Positions 33,345-45,940 of a stretch of DNA of 64,000 nt are shown here, piece after piece. The stretch spans positions 65,108,550 through 65,172,549 of the forward strand of contig CM055100.1 of the NCBI GenBank assembly GCA_029204225.1, written 5' to 3'. The number at the start of each line of letters is the position of its first letter. The first letter of the stretch is position 1. The notes below the pieces were generated by a model, which ran no database searches, was not told the origin of the DNA, and saw only the letters and a list, made by a program, of their open reading frames with translations. Made by a program: the position numbers and the translations under genes. Source of the stretch: Diphasiastrum complanatum. Lineage: Eukaryota; Streptophyta; Lycopodiopsida; Lycopodiales; Lycopodiaceae.

Positions 33345-34441
33345 TTAGATGCAAAGTATTTCATTACTTTTATTGACATGCAGAAAATCAACCAAACAAA
33401 AGAATCAAAGCACTGAGTTCCGACAAGGGGGAGAATACATCTCCACTGAATTTAAGAAGTACTGCCTTAACAATGACATTGAGCAACAATACATTACCTC
33501 CTATTCACCTGAGTCGAATGGTTTGACTGAGAGAAAGAACAGAACCTTAGTTGAATCGGCAAAATGTATGCTTGCGCATGTGACACTTCTGAAGTCCTTC
33601 TGAGCTGAAGCTATTTCAACAGCAACCTAAATTCAGAATAGATGTCCTACTAAAGGTCTCTTAGCCAAAACGCCATACTAAGTTTGGACAGGTGACAGGT
33701 ACCAAACCTTCTTTATCAAACTTACAAGTTTTTGGATGTACAGTTTATGTGCAGATTCCTCATGATCTCAAGAAGAAGCTCGACTTCTAAAGTATCAAAT
33801 GTATTTATTAGCTACACTATTTCAGACCAAGCTTACAAGTTGTTTGATCCTATCAAGTCGAAGATATTCACTAGCTGGGATGTCATCTTTATTGAAGATC
33901 AGTTTGTCGACCTCAAGGGAAAAGGCAAAGCCCATATAGCCGACTTTCCATCTCGTTCGACATAAACTTTGAAGTTCCTTAGTCGACTATTCCTATCAAA
34001 GGTCCAAGCTCATCTGCTCTCAACGACCAACATATTAATGGCAAATTTACACAGTGGTTACACAGATGCAAGTTGGGTAGGAGATGTAGACACTCGTAAA
34101 TCCACTTCTGGATTTACATTCTTCCTCGACAATGGTCCTATTTCATGGAACAGTCTCAAGCCTCAAAGGAACCAATTTGGTTGAGAAACTTACTTTCGAA
34201 TATCGGTTTGAATCAATATGCTCTGACGATTTTATTTTGTGATAATCAAAGTGTCGTTGCCTTATCGACAAGCCCTAGGTTTCATTCCAGGAGTAAGCAC
34301 ATTGAAATCAAGTATCACCAAGTCAGACGCAAATTTCTCAACAATGAGATTAACTTGCAGTACTGTCGAATGCAAGATCTGACAGCATATACTTTTACCA
34401 AAGCATTAAGCTTGGATACACACAGAAAGTTCTGTGCATAA
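33345..34441 (+). mobile_element. Copia integrase and RNase H, second half of a chimera
   Basis: This piece follows the family of the 37,058-42,780 element. Shared words are LDAKYFITFID, QQYITSYSPESNGLTERKNR (33,490-33,550), KPSLSNLQVFGC, a SWDVIFIEDQF end, then directly RNase H SGYTDASWVGDVDTRKSTSG (34,050-34,110) and FHSRSKHIEIKYH. The region encoding all of RT, about 1 kb in an intact copia, is missing between about 33,960 and 33,990. Several TAA/TAG codons and shifts are present. Confidence 0.8.
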
Positions 34442-34476
34442 TTAAGTTTGAAGGTCAAGGTATTCATGGATTCAGA

Positions 34477-34520
34477 TTAAGGGGGAGTGTTGGATTATTC
34501 TCCTACTAATTGACTAATCG
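34477..34520 (+). mobile_element. Polypurine tract and 33-bp stub of a 3' LTR
   Basis: ATTAAGGGGGAG is followed by TGTTGGATTATTCTCC at 34,488. This matches the LTR starts at 37,058 and 42,012. After 33 bp the match stops and gypsy sequence begins, so the LTR was cut by a later rearrangement or insertion. Confidence 0.8.
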
Positions 34521-34524
34521 AGAC

Positions 34525-36243
34525 CAATACCATGCCGAATGCCCAGAATGTGTACGAAAACACAGCTTTAAGAATTGCCCAAAGCAACACATAAGATGAA
34601 TAGGGAAAACCTGAAGAGATTCAAGAAATACATCAGATTCCCATGAATCTAATGAATATCGGTGCTGCTAAGGGGAACCCTCCCTATGATCTACAAGGAG
34701 TATCCCACAGTGTTCGCTATCTTAGATAGTGGATCAAGTGTAAACATCATGGCTTTGTCACTAGCAAAGTCATGGGGTTTCACCTAGTTAGATCTACCAA
34801 GGTACAAGTTACGCATGGCAGATCAAAGAGTCACTGACCTTGTCGGGCACTTATTGAATATTCATGTATGTATAGCATGTGTCAAATTCACTATTGACTG
34901 TGTTATCCTAGAACTACCAGAAGATGTACATACACACAAACTCCTTCTTGGCCTCGGCTACAAATGGTCGGTGTCGTTCAAGATTGGAAGTGCAATAAGA
35001 TAACCTTTGGCAATAATGAAAAGTGAGTCACTGTTGACTCCACAAGCCATGTGAAGCCAGCCAAGATTTATGATGATTGGTCATCCACAACATATGATGC
35101 ATCCGATACTGTTCCTATCATGCAGAAAGGACACTATACATTATATCATCAATTGGGGTCACGCATTAGCCACAGTGGATTGCGCTGACTCCAATAGATG
35201 TCTCATAGAGACCATCAAAGAAGACACCCCATATCCTACCATCTTCTACTGACATTGAGACACCTATCATTCCTCTGATGATGATAGATCATATTCCCGT
35301 AGCTCGGTGCCCCGAAGAAACTATTGCTTCTACAACCCATGTTTCGAAAGATGGAATTCTTTCGATGAATGATGAGGAAGTGAGTGATGAACAAGTCTTT
35401 AACTATCTCGATGAACCACCATTTGATCTTCCACAACTTTTCAAAGATTTTACGCTCGACGATGTTGTTATCCAACTGCCACACCCAAGCGGGAGTCTAC
35501 GCAAGCTTCCCCGTCTTTTGAAAGACCTGTTAAAACAGTCCCACTCAATTTGAAGGATCCTGATGAAGACATGGATCGTTTTATTCATGTCGGAGTCCAC
35601 CAGACCAACTCTTTGGTTTGGAGACTTTGTTAAGAAAATACAGAGATGTATTTGCTTGGAATTACACCAAAATGAAGGGGTCCCTCCTGAAGTAGCAGTC
35701 CATACCATTCCACTTGAGGAGAACGTGAAGCATATTCGGGCTAAGCCTTACCATTGTAACCATGTTTATCATAAGAGGATTGACGAGGATTTTAAAAAAT
35801 TGCTTGATGTTGGCTTCATTTATGAAGTCCAACATACAGACTGTGTATCGTCCATTGTGGTGGTTCCCAAGAAAAATGGCAAGCTTTGTATCTGCGTTGA
35901 CCTCAAGAACCTTAATGTAGTTACTAAAAAAGACCATTTTTCGTTGCCCTCAACAACAAAAATTCTAGAGGAAATGGCAAGGGTTGAAGCTTTCAGCTTC
36001 TTAGATGGCTTTAGTGGCTATTTTCTAGTCCAGATAGCCCGTGAGGATCAACACATAATGACATTTGCCACAGAATATGGCATTTATGCTTGCAATGTAA
36101 TGTCTTTTGGCTTATGCAACGCCCCTTCTACATTACAATGTGTCATGCAAATGGCATTTCAAGATTTGTTACATTGGATTGTCAAGATTTATCTTGATGA
36201 CTTAGGCATACATTCTTCGGCTGATAAACATTGTGAAAAATAG
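34525..36243 (+). mobile_element. Ty3/gypsy fragment: zinc knuckle, protease, RT
   Basis: It begins in a knuckle-like CPECVRKHSFKNCPK (34,535-34,580). The protease motif FAILDSGSSVNIM (about 34,713-34,750) is intact, with following YKLRMADQR and LLLGLGYKW. A linker with EVSDEQVFNYLDEPPFDL (35,375-35,425) leads into RT. Frames shift near 34,785, 35,000 and 35,250. It ends at TAG 36,243, just after the RT active-site region. No LTR is attached. The domain style resembles the minus-strand gypsy at 46,796-50,491 but is a different copy. Confidence 0.8.
35563..36243 (+). pseudogene. Gypsy reverse transcriptase domain, open 226 codons
   Basis: Uninterrupted frame with VVVPKKNGKLCICVDLKNLN, DHFSLPSTTKILEEM, AFSFLDGFSGYFLVQI, MSFGLCNAPSTLQCVMQ and KIYLDDLGIHSS. 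The Y-L-D-D catalytic box is intact. It lacks the thumb, RNase H and integrase, and the upstream protease is in another frame, so it is a truncated relic despite its open frame. Start codon choice is arbitrary because RT is normally cleaved from a polyprotein. Confidence 0.8.
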
Positions 36244-36860
36244 TCCAATCATCCCATTCAAGGACAAGTATTGGCGATGGACCGACCTTGATATTACCAT
36301 ATCAGGGCAGATGCCATACTGATAAGTTTCCATGATATAAGTCCATATCAAAACATAGTCGAACAGTGCTAAGTATGCTAAGTTAACCATAATTATTGAA
36401 TGCATAGTGATGGGTACGACTTGGACATATAGGTAGGTCTTGGGGCAAATCCATGCCATACCAAGCTAGATGATCATTGAGTAAACTCAACAAGTTGTAT
36501 ACCAATGTCAGTTTCCCTGAGCATATCCATGCTTTGTTTAACTCAACTAATCAGCTTGTAATGTAGATAGCATTTCGTAGTCCAATCTTCCCTTACTGAA
36601 AATTGCATATAGTGATAGGCCAAACCATATCGCTACCGTATCAGGACAAGTGCCATACTGATCAGTTTGATGGTTTTGGTGCTAATATTTTACTTATACA
36701 TATGAAATATAATGCATTTCAAAATAAGCTGTATAATATAAAGCAAATTGCAAATGTGTAAATAGCTTGGACCAGTACATGAAGTTTGGGGCAAATCCAT
36801 GCCATACCAAAATTCATACTTGTAAACAATTAATGTACGGTTCTTGTGACTTCTTGAGCA
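36244..36860. repeat. Two copies of an unclassified interspersed repeat
   Basis: Two units (about 36,244-36,480 and 36,580-36,860) each go from TAGTCCAATCWTCCC through TATCAGGRCAGATGCCATAC and end with GGGGCAAATCCATGCCATAC. A third, rearranged relative lies at 53,215-53,480. No coding capacity or terminal repeats are seen. Confidence 0.65.
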
Positions 36861-37057
36861 AATCCATGTTATGCAAGAGTCTGCAAGCTTTCTTACCGTT
36901 ATATTATATTTTGAATCATGATCATGACTTAAGATACAATAAACACGATACCCGTATTTATAGACAAGAGCTTTTATTTATAACAAAAATGAGGGCAATC
37001 ATTTTTTTTATAGGCAATGATTCGGTATGTTAAGATAAAACATGCTATCGAAAGGGG

Positions 37058-38217
37058 TGTTAAATTATTCTCCCTTCTTACTAATCAACTAATCGGTTTT
37101 AATCTTCATCCTTTATTTATCCAGTTCTGCGGATTTTTCGTTTTCTGCAAAATTACAAGTGTTTTTATATAGTCTGCAGAAATACACGGAGTTTGACAAC
37201 AGTGTCGCATTTTTCACCTGTCAGGAATCTCGTGTACAAATGTAGTGTCACTTTTTTTTCACATTTTTCACCTATCAGGATTTACAAGTAAAAATACAAA
37301 GTCACATTTTTTGCATTTTTCAAAGTGCCTCAAATGTTAAGGAAATGCCTCTAGCAAAGTGTGGGGCTACATTAAATGAGATTTAAGAACACTATCGAGT
37401 TTTTCGCAAAAAATCGACATTGTCACCTTTTTGCGACACTGTCGCCTATGGCAATTTTAGTTCATTTCTGTAGAGTGACAGTTTTAGTTCATTTATGCAG
37501 ACAGACTGTTTACGGCTAATTTTTTCCGCTTATCAGCAATCAATTACTGAACTGGATGAATGCCAGTAGACACCAGCCAACTGGCAACCACATTTGATGA
37601 CCCATTACTTAGTATAAATCAGTTGTTCATACATCTCATTCTCAATGATCAAGATCTAAAATATCATTGTGAATTGTGAAGGAGTTGAGCGTTATTACAC
37701 AACGCTTCCTGCGCTCTTATCAAGCAGATCATTCACAATCAGAAAGTATTGTTGTTAGCTCTCTATCAAGCTTTCAAGCTTGAACTCTCTTGGGCATTCT
37801 AGCTCAATCTTTTAGAGATTTATTTTAGAGTTGCTATTGCGCTACTGCTTATCAGTAGAGCTGTTTATTATCAGAGTTATTCTCAATTACTCAAAGACAA
37901 CTTAGAGTGCACGGTTTCTATCTGCTATTTTTTTGTGCTTATTAGCATCTGATTTTGTTTTTCTGAATCAATACTATCTTCTTATTGCGTTCAGTATATG
38001 TCAAAATGCATGCATCTCTATATTGTTTTTGTAACTGATAAAAATTGTCTGAGAATTCAATACTTTATGTTTGGCTACATAATCACTTAGTATCTAGCGA
38101 TTTCAAAGTTAGTTGCTAAAGATTGAACGTGATTTTTTTTGTTCGATTTTTTATAGACATGGTCATGCATTGGAAGTAGGACATTTCCGCATTACATTAT
38201 CTATCCTATTTTCGACA
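37058..38217 (+). mobile_element. 5' LTR of copia element E
   Basis: It starts TGTTAAATTATTCTCC, ends TTCGACA, and is followed by the primer-binding site. About 770 bp of it match the 3' LTR at 42,012 (shared words GGAGTTGAGYGTTATTACAC, AATCAGAAAGTATTGTTGTT). It contains TTTTTCRCCTRTCAGGA modules and a TATAAATCAG sequence near 37,611. Confidence 0.85.
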
Positions 38218-38229
38218 TGGTATCAAAGC
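38218..38229 (+). other. Primer-binding site, degenerate initiator Met type
   Basis: TGGTATCAAAGC follows the LTR end and differs from the usual TGGTATCAGAGC by one base. Confidence 0.75.
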
Positions 38230-38469
38230 ATTCTTCCATAGTATCAGTGCTAGATCACTACTTCTTTATCTGAATCGTCACGGTATTAGACCTGTGATCT
38301 CTATCAGGGCCTAATACTATTTCGATATTAAAGCGAAAGCTCTAATACTCGATATCTTTCGCGATATCAAATTGATATCAAACTCTTTAGTTCCTTTCAT
38401 CTTTTTAGTATCAGAGAATTGATTTCCTGTTGTTGGCATTACTACATCTTAGCGTCATCGATACAATCG

Positions 38470-41400
38470 ATAAACCAAGTTCCAGATAGATTGTCAAACT
38501 AAAGCTGGTCTTATTGCAGACAAGCTGCATGGATCCCATTATCATTTGTGGAAATTTAAGATGAAAACCTTGCTAATTGCCAACGAGTTATGGGATGCTG
38601 TTACAGGTATAGAAGTAAAATTTGAAGATGACACAGTTGACTCAAAATGGAAATCGAAGGATGGTAAAGCTTTTGCGCTTAATGTATCGGATACACAAAT
38701 TGGACACGTAGCTGAAGCTAAAACGTCAAAAGACATTTGGGACATCCTGAATTCACTATATGACATGAGGGACATAACTACTAAGTTACATCTACGAAGG
38801 AAATTCTTCACATTCAAGATGTCTAATGGTGATTCTCTTCAGAGTCACATTAACCAATTTAAGAATCTCTTGCAACAGATGGTCATTGTCGGATCAGTCA
38901 TAGACAATCAAGACGCAATTATGACATTGCTTTCAAGCTTGCCCTCTACATATGAGAACTGGGTGATGATCATATCGACACACTTAGATTTAAGTCTTAC
39001 TAAAGTTATCACTATGTTGCTGCAAGAAGACAATAGAAGAAGTCAAGACACTTTGTCTACTTCCTCCTCTCAGAATCTGTATGTCAATAAAGGCTCTACG
39101 CAACAGAAGCAAAAAAACTCCAAGAAGGCTGCAACAAATCAGAAGCTGATTCAAAGTCAAGTACAATCATCAGATCCACAGTTGCAGAAGAAGATGTTTT
39201 GCACGTATTGCAAGCGCAATAACCATGAGATTAAGGATTGCCGTATTCTTTGAGCGAAGAGTGCAGCCAAACAACCTGATCAACAAACAAACACAGTTTT
39301 ATCATATCCCCAGGTTGAAGTGGATGAAGGCACATTCATGGTCAAAGACCAAAGTGCATTTTTGGATGATTCATGGTTTCTTGATTCTGGAGCAACTCAA
39401 CACATGACCAATCAACGTGAGATTTTCAACTCCTACACGACTTACAGCACGAAGAAATTTGTTCATCTTGGTGACAATAGTACTCACACTATTGAAGGTA
39501 AAGGTACTGTAAGATTGCAATTCTAGCATGATCAATTTAAACTACTATCAAAGGTCTTGTATGTTCCTGAACTCTCTACAAATCTGTTATCAGTAAGTAG
39601 AATTACAGATTTAGGTTATAAGGTAGAATTTAAATCTGAGCAATGCAAAATTATTGATAGGAGTAATAAGATCCTTGCACTCGGCAAGAGGCAGGGTTAC
39701 TTATATATATTGGCACATTGTTACTCTGAGTCTAGTCAAGCCTTGAGAACCTCTGTTCTAGTCAATAAAACATTACTATGGCATCATCACTTAGGACACT
39801 TGAATTATGCATCTATTTTGAATATGTCCAGACAATCCATGGTTCTCGATCTCGACTATCCTTATGGTAAGGTCGATCTCCTTGTCTGTCATAGTTGCAT
39901 CTTTGGAAAGCAGGCTAGGATTCATTTTAGATCAAACCATAGGCATGCAGCAAAAGGTTTGTTAGATGTTGTTCGTACAGATATATGTGGACCTATGCAA
40001 ACTCCTTCATTGCTAGATACAAAGTATTTCATTACTTTTATTGACGAATTCTCCGAAAGAACAGCTGTTTATTTCATTAAACAAAAATCAGAGGCTTTCA
40101 TCAAATTCAGGCAATTCAAAGAGCATGCTGAGAATTAAACTGGCAAATGAATTATAGCACTGAGGTTAGATAACGAGAGAGAATACATCTCCACCGAATT
40201 CAAGGAGTATTGCCATAACAATGACATTGAGCAACAATACATTACCTCCTATTCACCTCAGTCAAATGGTCTTGCTGAGAGAAAGAACAAAACCTTAGTT
40301 GAATTGGCAAAGTGCATGTTATCACATGTGACACTTCTGAAGTCCTTCTGGGCTGAAGCTATTTCAACAGCAACTTATATTCAGAACATATGTCCTACTA
40401 AAGATCTCTCAGACAAAATACCATTTGAAGTTTGGATAGGTACCAAACCTTCTTTATCAAACCTACGAGTTTTTGGATGTACTACTTTTGCGCAGATACC
40501 TCGTGATCTCAGGAAAAAGCTCAACTCTCAGAGTATCAAATGTATTTTCATCAACTACACTACTTCAAATCAAGCCCACAAGTTATTTGATCCCATCGAA
40601 TTAAAGATATTCACTAGCTGGGATGTCATCTTCATCGAAGATCATTTTCAAACCTCAAGGGAAGCCGACCTTTCAGATTCTCATGACACATTGAACTTTC
40701 CAGTTCCTTAGTCGAGTCCAAGCTCTTCTACTTTTGACGAACAACAAATCAACGACGAATCAGAAGATGATGATATTGTAGTTCAGCAACTACAATATGA
40801 TGGAAATGATCAACTATTAACCAGAAGATTTTCAAGAGCAAGTAGACCACCTGTGAGATATATCGACGAGTCTACAGCCTATCTTGTTCAAGAGCCGACA
40901 TCTGTCCAAGAGGCACTTAGTCAACCTGATTCAGATCTCTGGAAAGAAGCTATGGATAAAGAGTATTCATCTCTTATCAAGAACCAGACATGGACAATTG
41001 TCAAATTACCTACTAGCAGAAATGTAGTTGATTGCAAATGGATGTTCAAAGTCAAGTACAATGCAGAAGCATCAATAGGAGAAATGCATGACTTGTCGCC
41101 ATATGATTTTCTCAAGTATACAATGTCGATTACACTAAGACCTTCAGTCTAGTAGTCAAACATTCTTCTAATCGACTTTTGCTATCATTTGCCACTCCAG
41201 CAGATTCAAAAATTCATCAGATGGATGTACAGACAGCATATCTCAATGGAGTCATCAAAGAAGACAATTACATGGTGCAACCCGAAGGTTATATTATCGA
41301 GGGTAAACACAATCATATGTGTAAACTCCATAAGGCACTTTATGGCAGTGTCCCCAAGCAATTTATGAGAAGCAGCAGATGCGTGAGTATCCTTACCATT

Positions 41401-41963
41401 CTAGTATAGGATCTCTTATGTACGCCATGATTTGTACCAGGCCAGACATAGCTTTTGCAGTCAGCTCTCTCAGTCAGCTTATGACTAATCCTAATGTAAC
41501 ACATTGGAAGGCTCTTATCAGAGTCATGAGATATCTTCGAGCTAATATGGACTTTTGCATTTGTTATGGAGTAGTCGGCAATGACAAACTCAATTTACTT
41601 AGTGGTTACACAGATGCAAGTTGGGTAGGCGATGTAGACACTCGTAAATCCACTTTCGGATTTACATTCTTCCTCAACAATGGTCCAATTTCCTGGAACA
41701 GTCGCAGGCAATCGTCAATAGCTCTATCTTCCACTGAATCAGAGTATATCGCAACCTCTGAGGCTACAAAGGAAGCAATTTGGTTGAGGAACTTACTCTC
41801 AGATATCAGTCTAAATCAATATGCTCTGACAACATTATTTTGTAATAATGAAAGTGCCATTGCTTTATCGACCAGCCCTAGATTTCATTCTAGGAGTAAG
41901 CACATTGAATTGAAATATCATTTCGTCAGAAGAGTTTGGAAGCACACAGAATATTCTGTGTAG
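38470..41963 (+). mobile_element. Copia element E coding region, RT core deleted
   Basis: Gag spans about 38,515-39,253, with YHLWKFKMKTLL near its start and an intact knuckle CTYCKRNNHEIKDC. Protease LDSGATQHM (39,380) is intact. Gag-pre-integrase has LLWHHHLGHLN (39,775). The integrase has RTDICGP, LRLDNEREYIS and NGLAERKNKTL, with stops at 39,526 and 40,138. The RT N-terminus (NQTWTIVKLPTSRNVVDCKW) is present, but at about 41,355 the frame jumps from HKALYG to SIGSLMYAMICTRPD, deleting the Y-x-D-D palm. The KARLVAKG region near 41,090 is also lost. RNase H (SGYTDASWVGDVDTRKS, LSSTESEYIATSEATKE) is well kept. The element cannot supply its own RT. Confidence 0.88.
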
Positions 41964-42011
41964 AACTAAGTTTGAAGATCAAGGCATTCAAGGATTCAAA
42001 TTAAGGATGAG

Positions 42012-42780
42012 TGCTGGATTATTCTCCTTCTTACTAATCGACTAATCGGTTTTAATCTTCATCAATTGTTTATCCAGGTTTGTAGATTTTTTCATGTTTT
42101 TATACAGTCTGCAGAATTACAAGTGGTTTTACACAGTCTATAAAAATACACGGGGTTTGACAATAGTGTCGCATTTTTCGCCTATCAAGAATCTCGTGTG
42201 AAAATGCAGTGTCACTTTTTTCGCATTTTTTGCTTGATTTACGAGTAAAAATACGGAGTCGCATTTTTTGCATTTTTCAAAGTGCCTCAAATGTTAAGAA
42301 AATGACTCTGGCAAAGTGTGGGGCTACCCTAAATGAGATTTAAAGACACTGTTGGGCTTCTCGCAAAAACCCAACATTGTCGTCTTTTTGCGACATTGTC
42401 ACATGTGGCAGTTTTAGTTCATTTCTGCAGATTGACAATTTTCGTTCATTTATGCAGACAGACTGTTTATGGCCAATTTTCACCACTTATCAGCAATCAA
42501 TTTCTGAACTAGATAAATGCCAGTGGACACCAGCCAACTGGCAATCGCATTTGATGACCTAATTACTTAGTATAAATCAAATATTCATACATCTCATTAT
42601 CAATGATCAATATCTGAAATATCATTGTGAATTGTGAAGGAGTTGAGTGTTATTACACGACACTTTCTGCACTCTTATCAAGCAGATCATTCACAATCAG
42701 AAAGTATTGTTGTTAGCTCTCTATCAAACTTTCAAGCTTGAACTCTCTTGAGCATTCTAGCTCAGACTTTTAGATATTTA
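42012..42780 (+). mobile_element. 3' LTR of copia element E, truncated
   Basis: It starts TGCTGGATTATTCTCC after a degenerate purine tract (TTAAGGATGAG). It is colinear with the 5' LTR to its position 37,828. The remaining roughly 390 bp are missing, and at 42,781 the sequence becomes the terminal TG of a different LTR, indicating interruption by the minus-strand copia H. Confidence 0.85.
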
Positions 42781-43652
42781 TGTAGAAAAAATAGTAATTA
42801 TTCTTCCACAGAGAACACAATAAAAGTTTGAATAAATCAAACTAGTATCAGTGTCTTCAATTGGGTCTATATCTGATCTATGTACTAATAGAATAGTATT
42901 AGCTCTGATTGAATATGCGTGTAGAAATTATATGTGGAAGTAAGAGACAACTTAAGACAATCTAGACAATAAGAAACGATTGATCAAAAAACGATTTTTA
43001 TAATTTTAAATCTAATTCATCAATATACATCTCTTGCTGTCTTATTTAATTGTTGTGTCTCTGATTGACTGAGTTGTTACAATGAGTAGTGCACATGTAT
43101 TTATATTGCTACACGGTCTTTTGGCCTTTTATTTACAGGTCTTTTGGCCTTTTAATGCTGTAACAGTAGATATTTAACCATTTACGACGATTGATATACA
43201 AATAGATGCTCTGTTTCCAGAGTCGAATAAATTTTGTTTGCAAATAGTTCATGACAATCTATCTCTTTGTCTCAGCTTCGTGTTTCACGAATTATTCACG
43301 ACACTTGTCTCTTCACGACATTTTCGTCTTTTGCGAATTTTTCATGACAGATGACAATTCTTGAGCTTGAAGAAGAAATCTATAATATTTCGTGAACTGT
43401 TCGCGACAGGTGAGCTTGAAGAATAGTCCAGAAGATTTCGCAAATTGTTTGCGACAATTTTGCGACATCTGAGAAACAAAATATTTCGCGACAAGATTCT
43501 GTTCACGAATCTTTTAAGCTTCAACAAGAAAGCCACGAGCTTCTACGAGTAACTGTTTCATGAATCTTTTGAGTTGAGTGCAAGACAAAGTTCACAAATC
43601 CTTCAAGGTTGATAACGAATAAAAATGTTTCGAGTTTGCATTCGTTTCTTTC
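42781..43652 (-). mobile_element. 3' LTR of minus-strand copia H
   Basis: Bounded by TGTAGAAAA (forward) on the left, read as TTTTCTACA on the minus strand, and by the stop of the H polyprotein on the right. It contains TTCGCGACA/TTTGCGACAATTTTG modules at 43,290-43,510. The exact right border is uncertain, with a candidate TGAGAAAGAAA start close to 43,655. Confidence 0.6.
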
Positions 43653-45926
43653 TCATCCTTTTTCAAGTAAACTGTGCGCTTTGTTAGTAGAATCTTGATT
43701 GAGTGGCTTTGTAAAGATATCAACTGTCATTTCCTCTATGGGTATGAATACTATCTTCAATATCTTCTTCTCGACTAAGTCCCAAATCACATGATATTTG
43801 CTAGCTATGTGCTTCGTTTTTGAGTGAAATACAGGATTTTTCGTAAGATAGATTGCCAAAGTGTTATCCATTAACAAGACATAAGGTTTAGAAATAGATT
43901 CATCAAATCCTTCCAACATCTGTTTAATCCAAATCAGTTGTTTTCCATTTTGGCTGCTACTACATATTCCGCTTCACAGGAAGATTGAGCTACTGATGTT
44001 TGCTTCTTGCTTATCTCGAGTATGGCTGCGAGAGTACAACCTCCTGAAATGCTTTTGCTATCATCCTTCATGGATGCCCAGCTTGCATCACTATAAGATT
44101 TGATGTGAAATCCAGCTTCATTCAAATAACACAGTCCATAGTCTTTCGTTTCCTGGAGATATTGTAGTACTCTCTTTTGTCAACTTCCAATGCAACGATC
44201 ATGGGTTCTGATTATATTGTCTCAGCCTGTATACTGCAAACTATATCAGGTATGATGTTGTCTGCTAGATATACCAATGATCCAACCAGCCTATGATAGG
44301 GTATTTTGGCCATTCATTCCTCTTCCTCGACAGTCTGCGGAAAATCTACCTTGCTCAGTATTGTTCCAGGTATCATGGGAGTATGTACACCTTTGCATTC
44401 GAGCATGTTGAAGTCTTCAATGAACTTTTGAGTGTACTTTTGTTGGTGAAGATACAACTTACCACCTTCAAAGTCTCTCAGGATCTGCAAGCCTGGATAA
44501 ATTTTAGCTTCTCCTAGGTCAGCGATCTCAAATATTTCAGAAATGTCTCTTTTGACATTTGAAATTAACTTATTACTTCTTGAGAAAATAAGTGTGTCAT
44601 CAACATAGACAACTAGAATGATTATTTTATTTTGGACATGCTTGATATAGACATTTGACTCAACAAATAGAGATTTGAAGCCTAAGGAACGTAGTGCTTT
44701 GTCCTTCTTTCTATACCATTGTCTAGCTGCTTGTTTCAGACCATAAATGCTTTTATTCATGTGACATCCATGTTCTGGATATTCTTGGTTTACAAAACCA
44801 AGTGGCTGGTCCCTTAACCAGCACTTTTCTTCTTTGTGACCTGATCTTCTGCATCTGTTGTAGATCTTCTTATCACCAGAATTCTTCTATTGTTTTCCAG
44901 ATTGTTGTTCATTAGTCTTAGACTCATTCTTCTTAGACGACTCCCTCTTAAACTTAGACTTCTTAGAATATTTATTCTTTTGAGTAAATAGAGCATTTTC
45001 AAAATCAGCATTGTCATCATAACGTTCACGAGCTTCTACTTCCTCCTTAACTCCGTCTATTGCCTTTTGAAGTGTCATAGTCGCATCTTTCACCAATAAG
45101 GTTCTTGTTGTGTGGAATGACCTGGGTAGGGCTCGAATGAAATAACTAAACTGTTTTTCCTTAGAAATTGTATTTTCTGCACCAGAATTCTGCAAGGAAA
45201 TAACAGATTTTTTATTTTTCGCACGAATGTGTTCAGGTCTTTGCCGTCCCACTGTAGGTAAGTTAATTGGTCTTCCAAGAACATGATTTGATTACAAGAT
45301 AGACACAATAATTGTTATAGCTTTGTCATATGCAGCAACTCCTGCATCAAGATTCATGTGAGTTCGTCAAAGGTTGGCAATCTTTCTCTTGATGTTATTC
45401 CGCTCACAAACATCTGATAGGGTTCTGCAATGGCGCACAATGCATTGTGCACCAGCTCCACATCACGTATGCGCTCACCAATAGAATGCAGTTCATCCCT
45501 CATTGTCTTGATTCTGGTCATGTACGTTTGAATGTGCTCTCCTTGTTCCATTCGGGCACTATTCATCTTTGACTTCAGAAACATGATTCTTGACGGATTC
45601 GACGTCTCAAACTGCTCCTTTAGCACATCCCATGCCTGTCTGGGTGTAATAGCATCACAAATGTGGGTAGTGATGTGATCCTTCATTGACAAGTCAATGA
45701 AGGTCAAAGCTTTCCTCATCTTTTTGTCGAACACTTTGATATCCGTTTCATTTGGCAGCCTTCTCTCATCACCTGTGATGACTTCCCACGTGTCTTTCTC
45801 CATCAGTATGTTTTTCATTTTGAATTTCCACACTGCATAGTTGAAAATCCCATCCAATTTGCTACTTTCACTCAAAATGGACTCTCCCATGTTTGCCATC
45901 GCAAAACTGCTTGAAACTTCTGCCAT
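43653..45926 (-). mobile_element. Copia H: gag fused to RT, then RNase H
   Basis: Gag starts at 45,926 and reads through 45,354, then another frame 45,252-44,887 (KFKMKNILMEKDTWEVITG, FIRALPRSFHTTRTLL). The knuckle reads YNRCRRSGHKEEKC, with tyrosine for the first cysteine. Without interruption the same frame continues into RT: DQPLGFVNQEYPEH, then MNKSIYGLKQAARQWY (44,715-44,760) and VVYVDDTLIFSRS (Y-x-D-D intact, about 44,600). RNase H follows: SYSDASWASMKDDSKS, SSCEAEYVVAA, FHSKTKHIASKYH. The protease, integrase and N-terminal RT are deleted. Stops and frameshifts near 44,880, 44,314 and 43,930 break the rest. Confidence 0.85.
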
Positions 45927-45940
45927 AGGCTAAAAACAGT

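Noticed and set aside
35563-36243. The open gypsy RT frame as a functional domesticated gene
   Set aside because: Upstream protease and linker are frameshifted, thumb and RNase H are absent, and nothing suggests expression.
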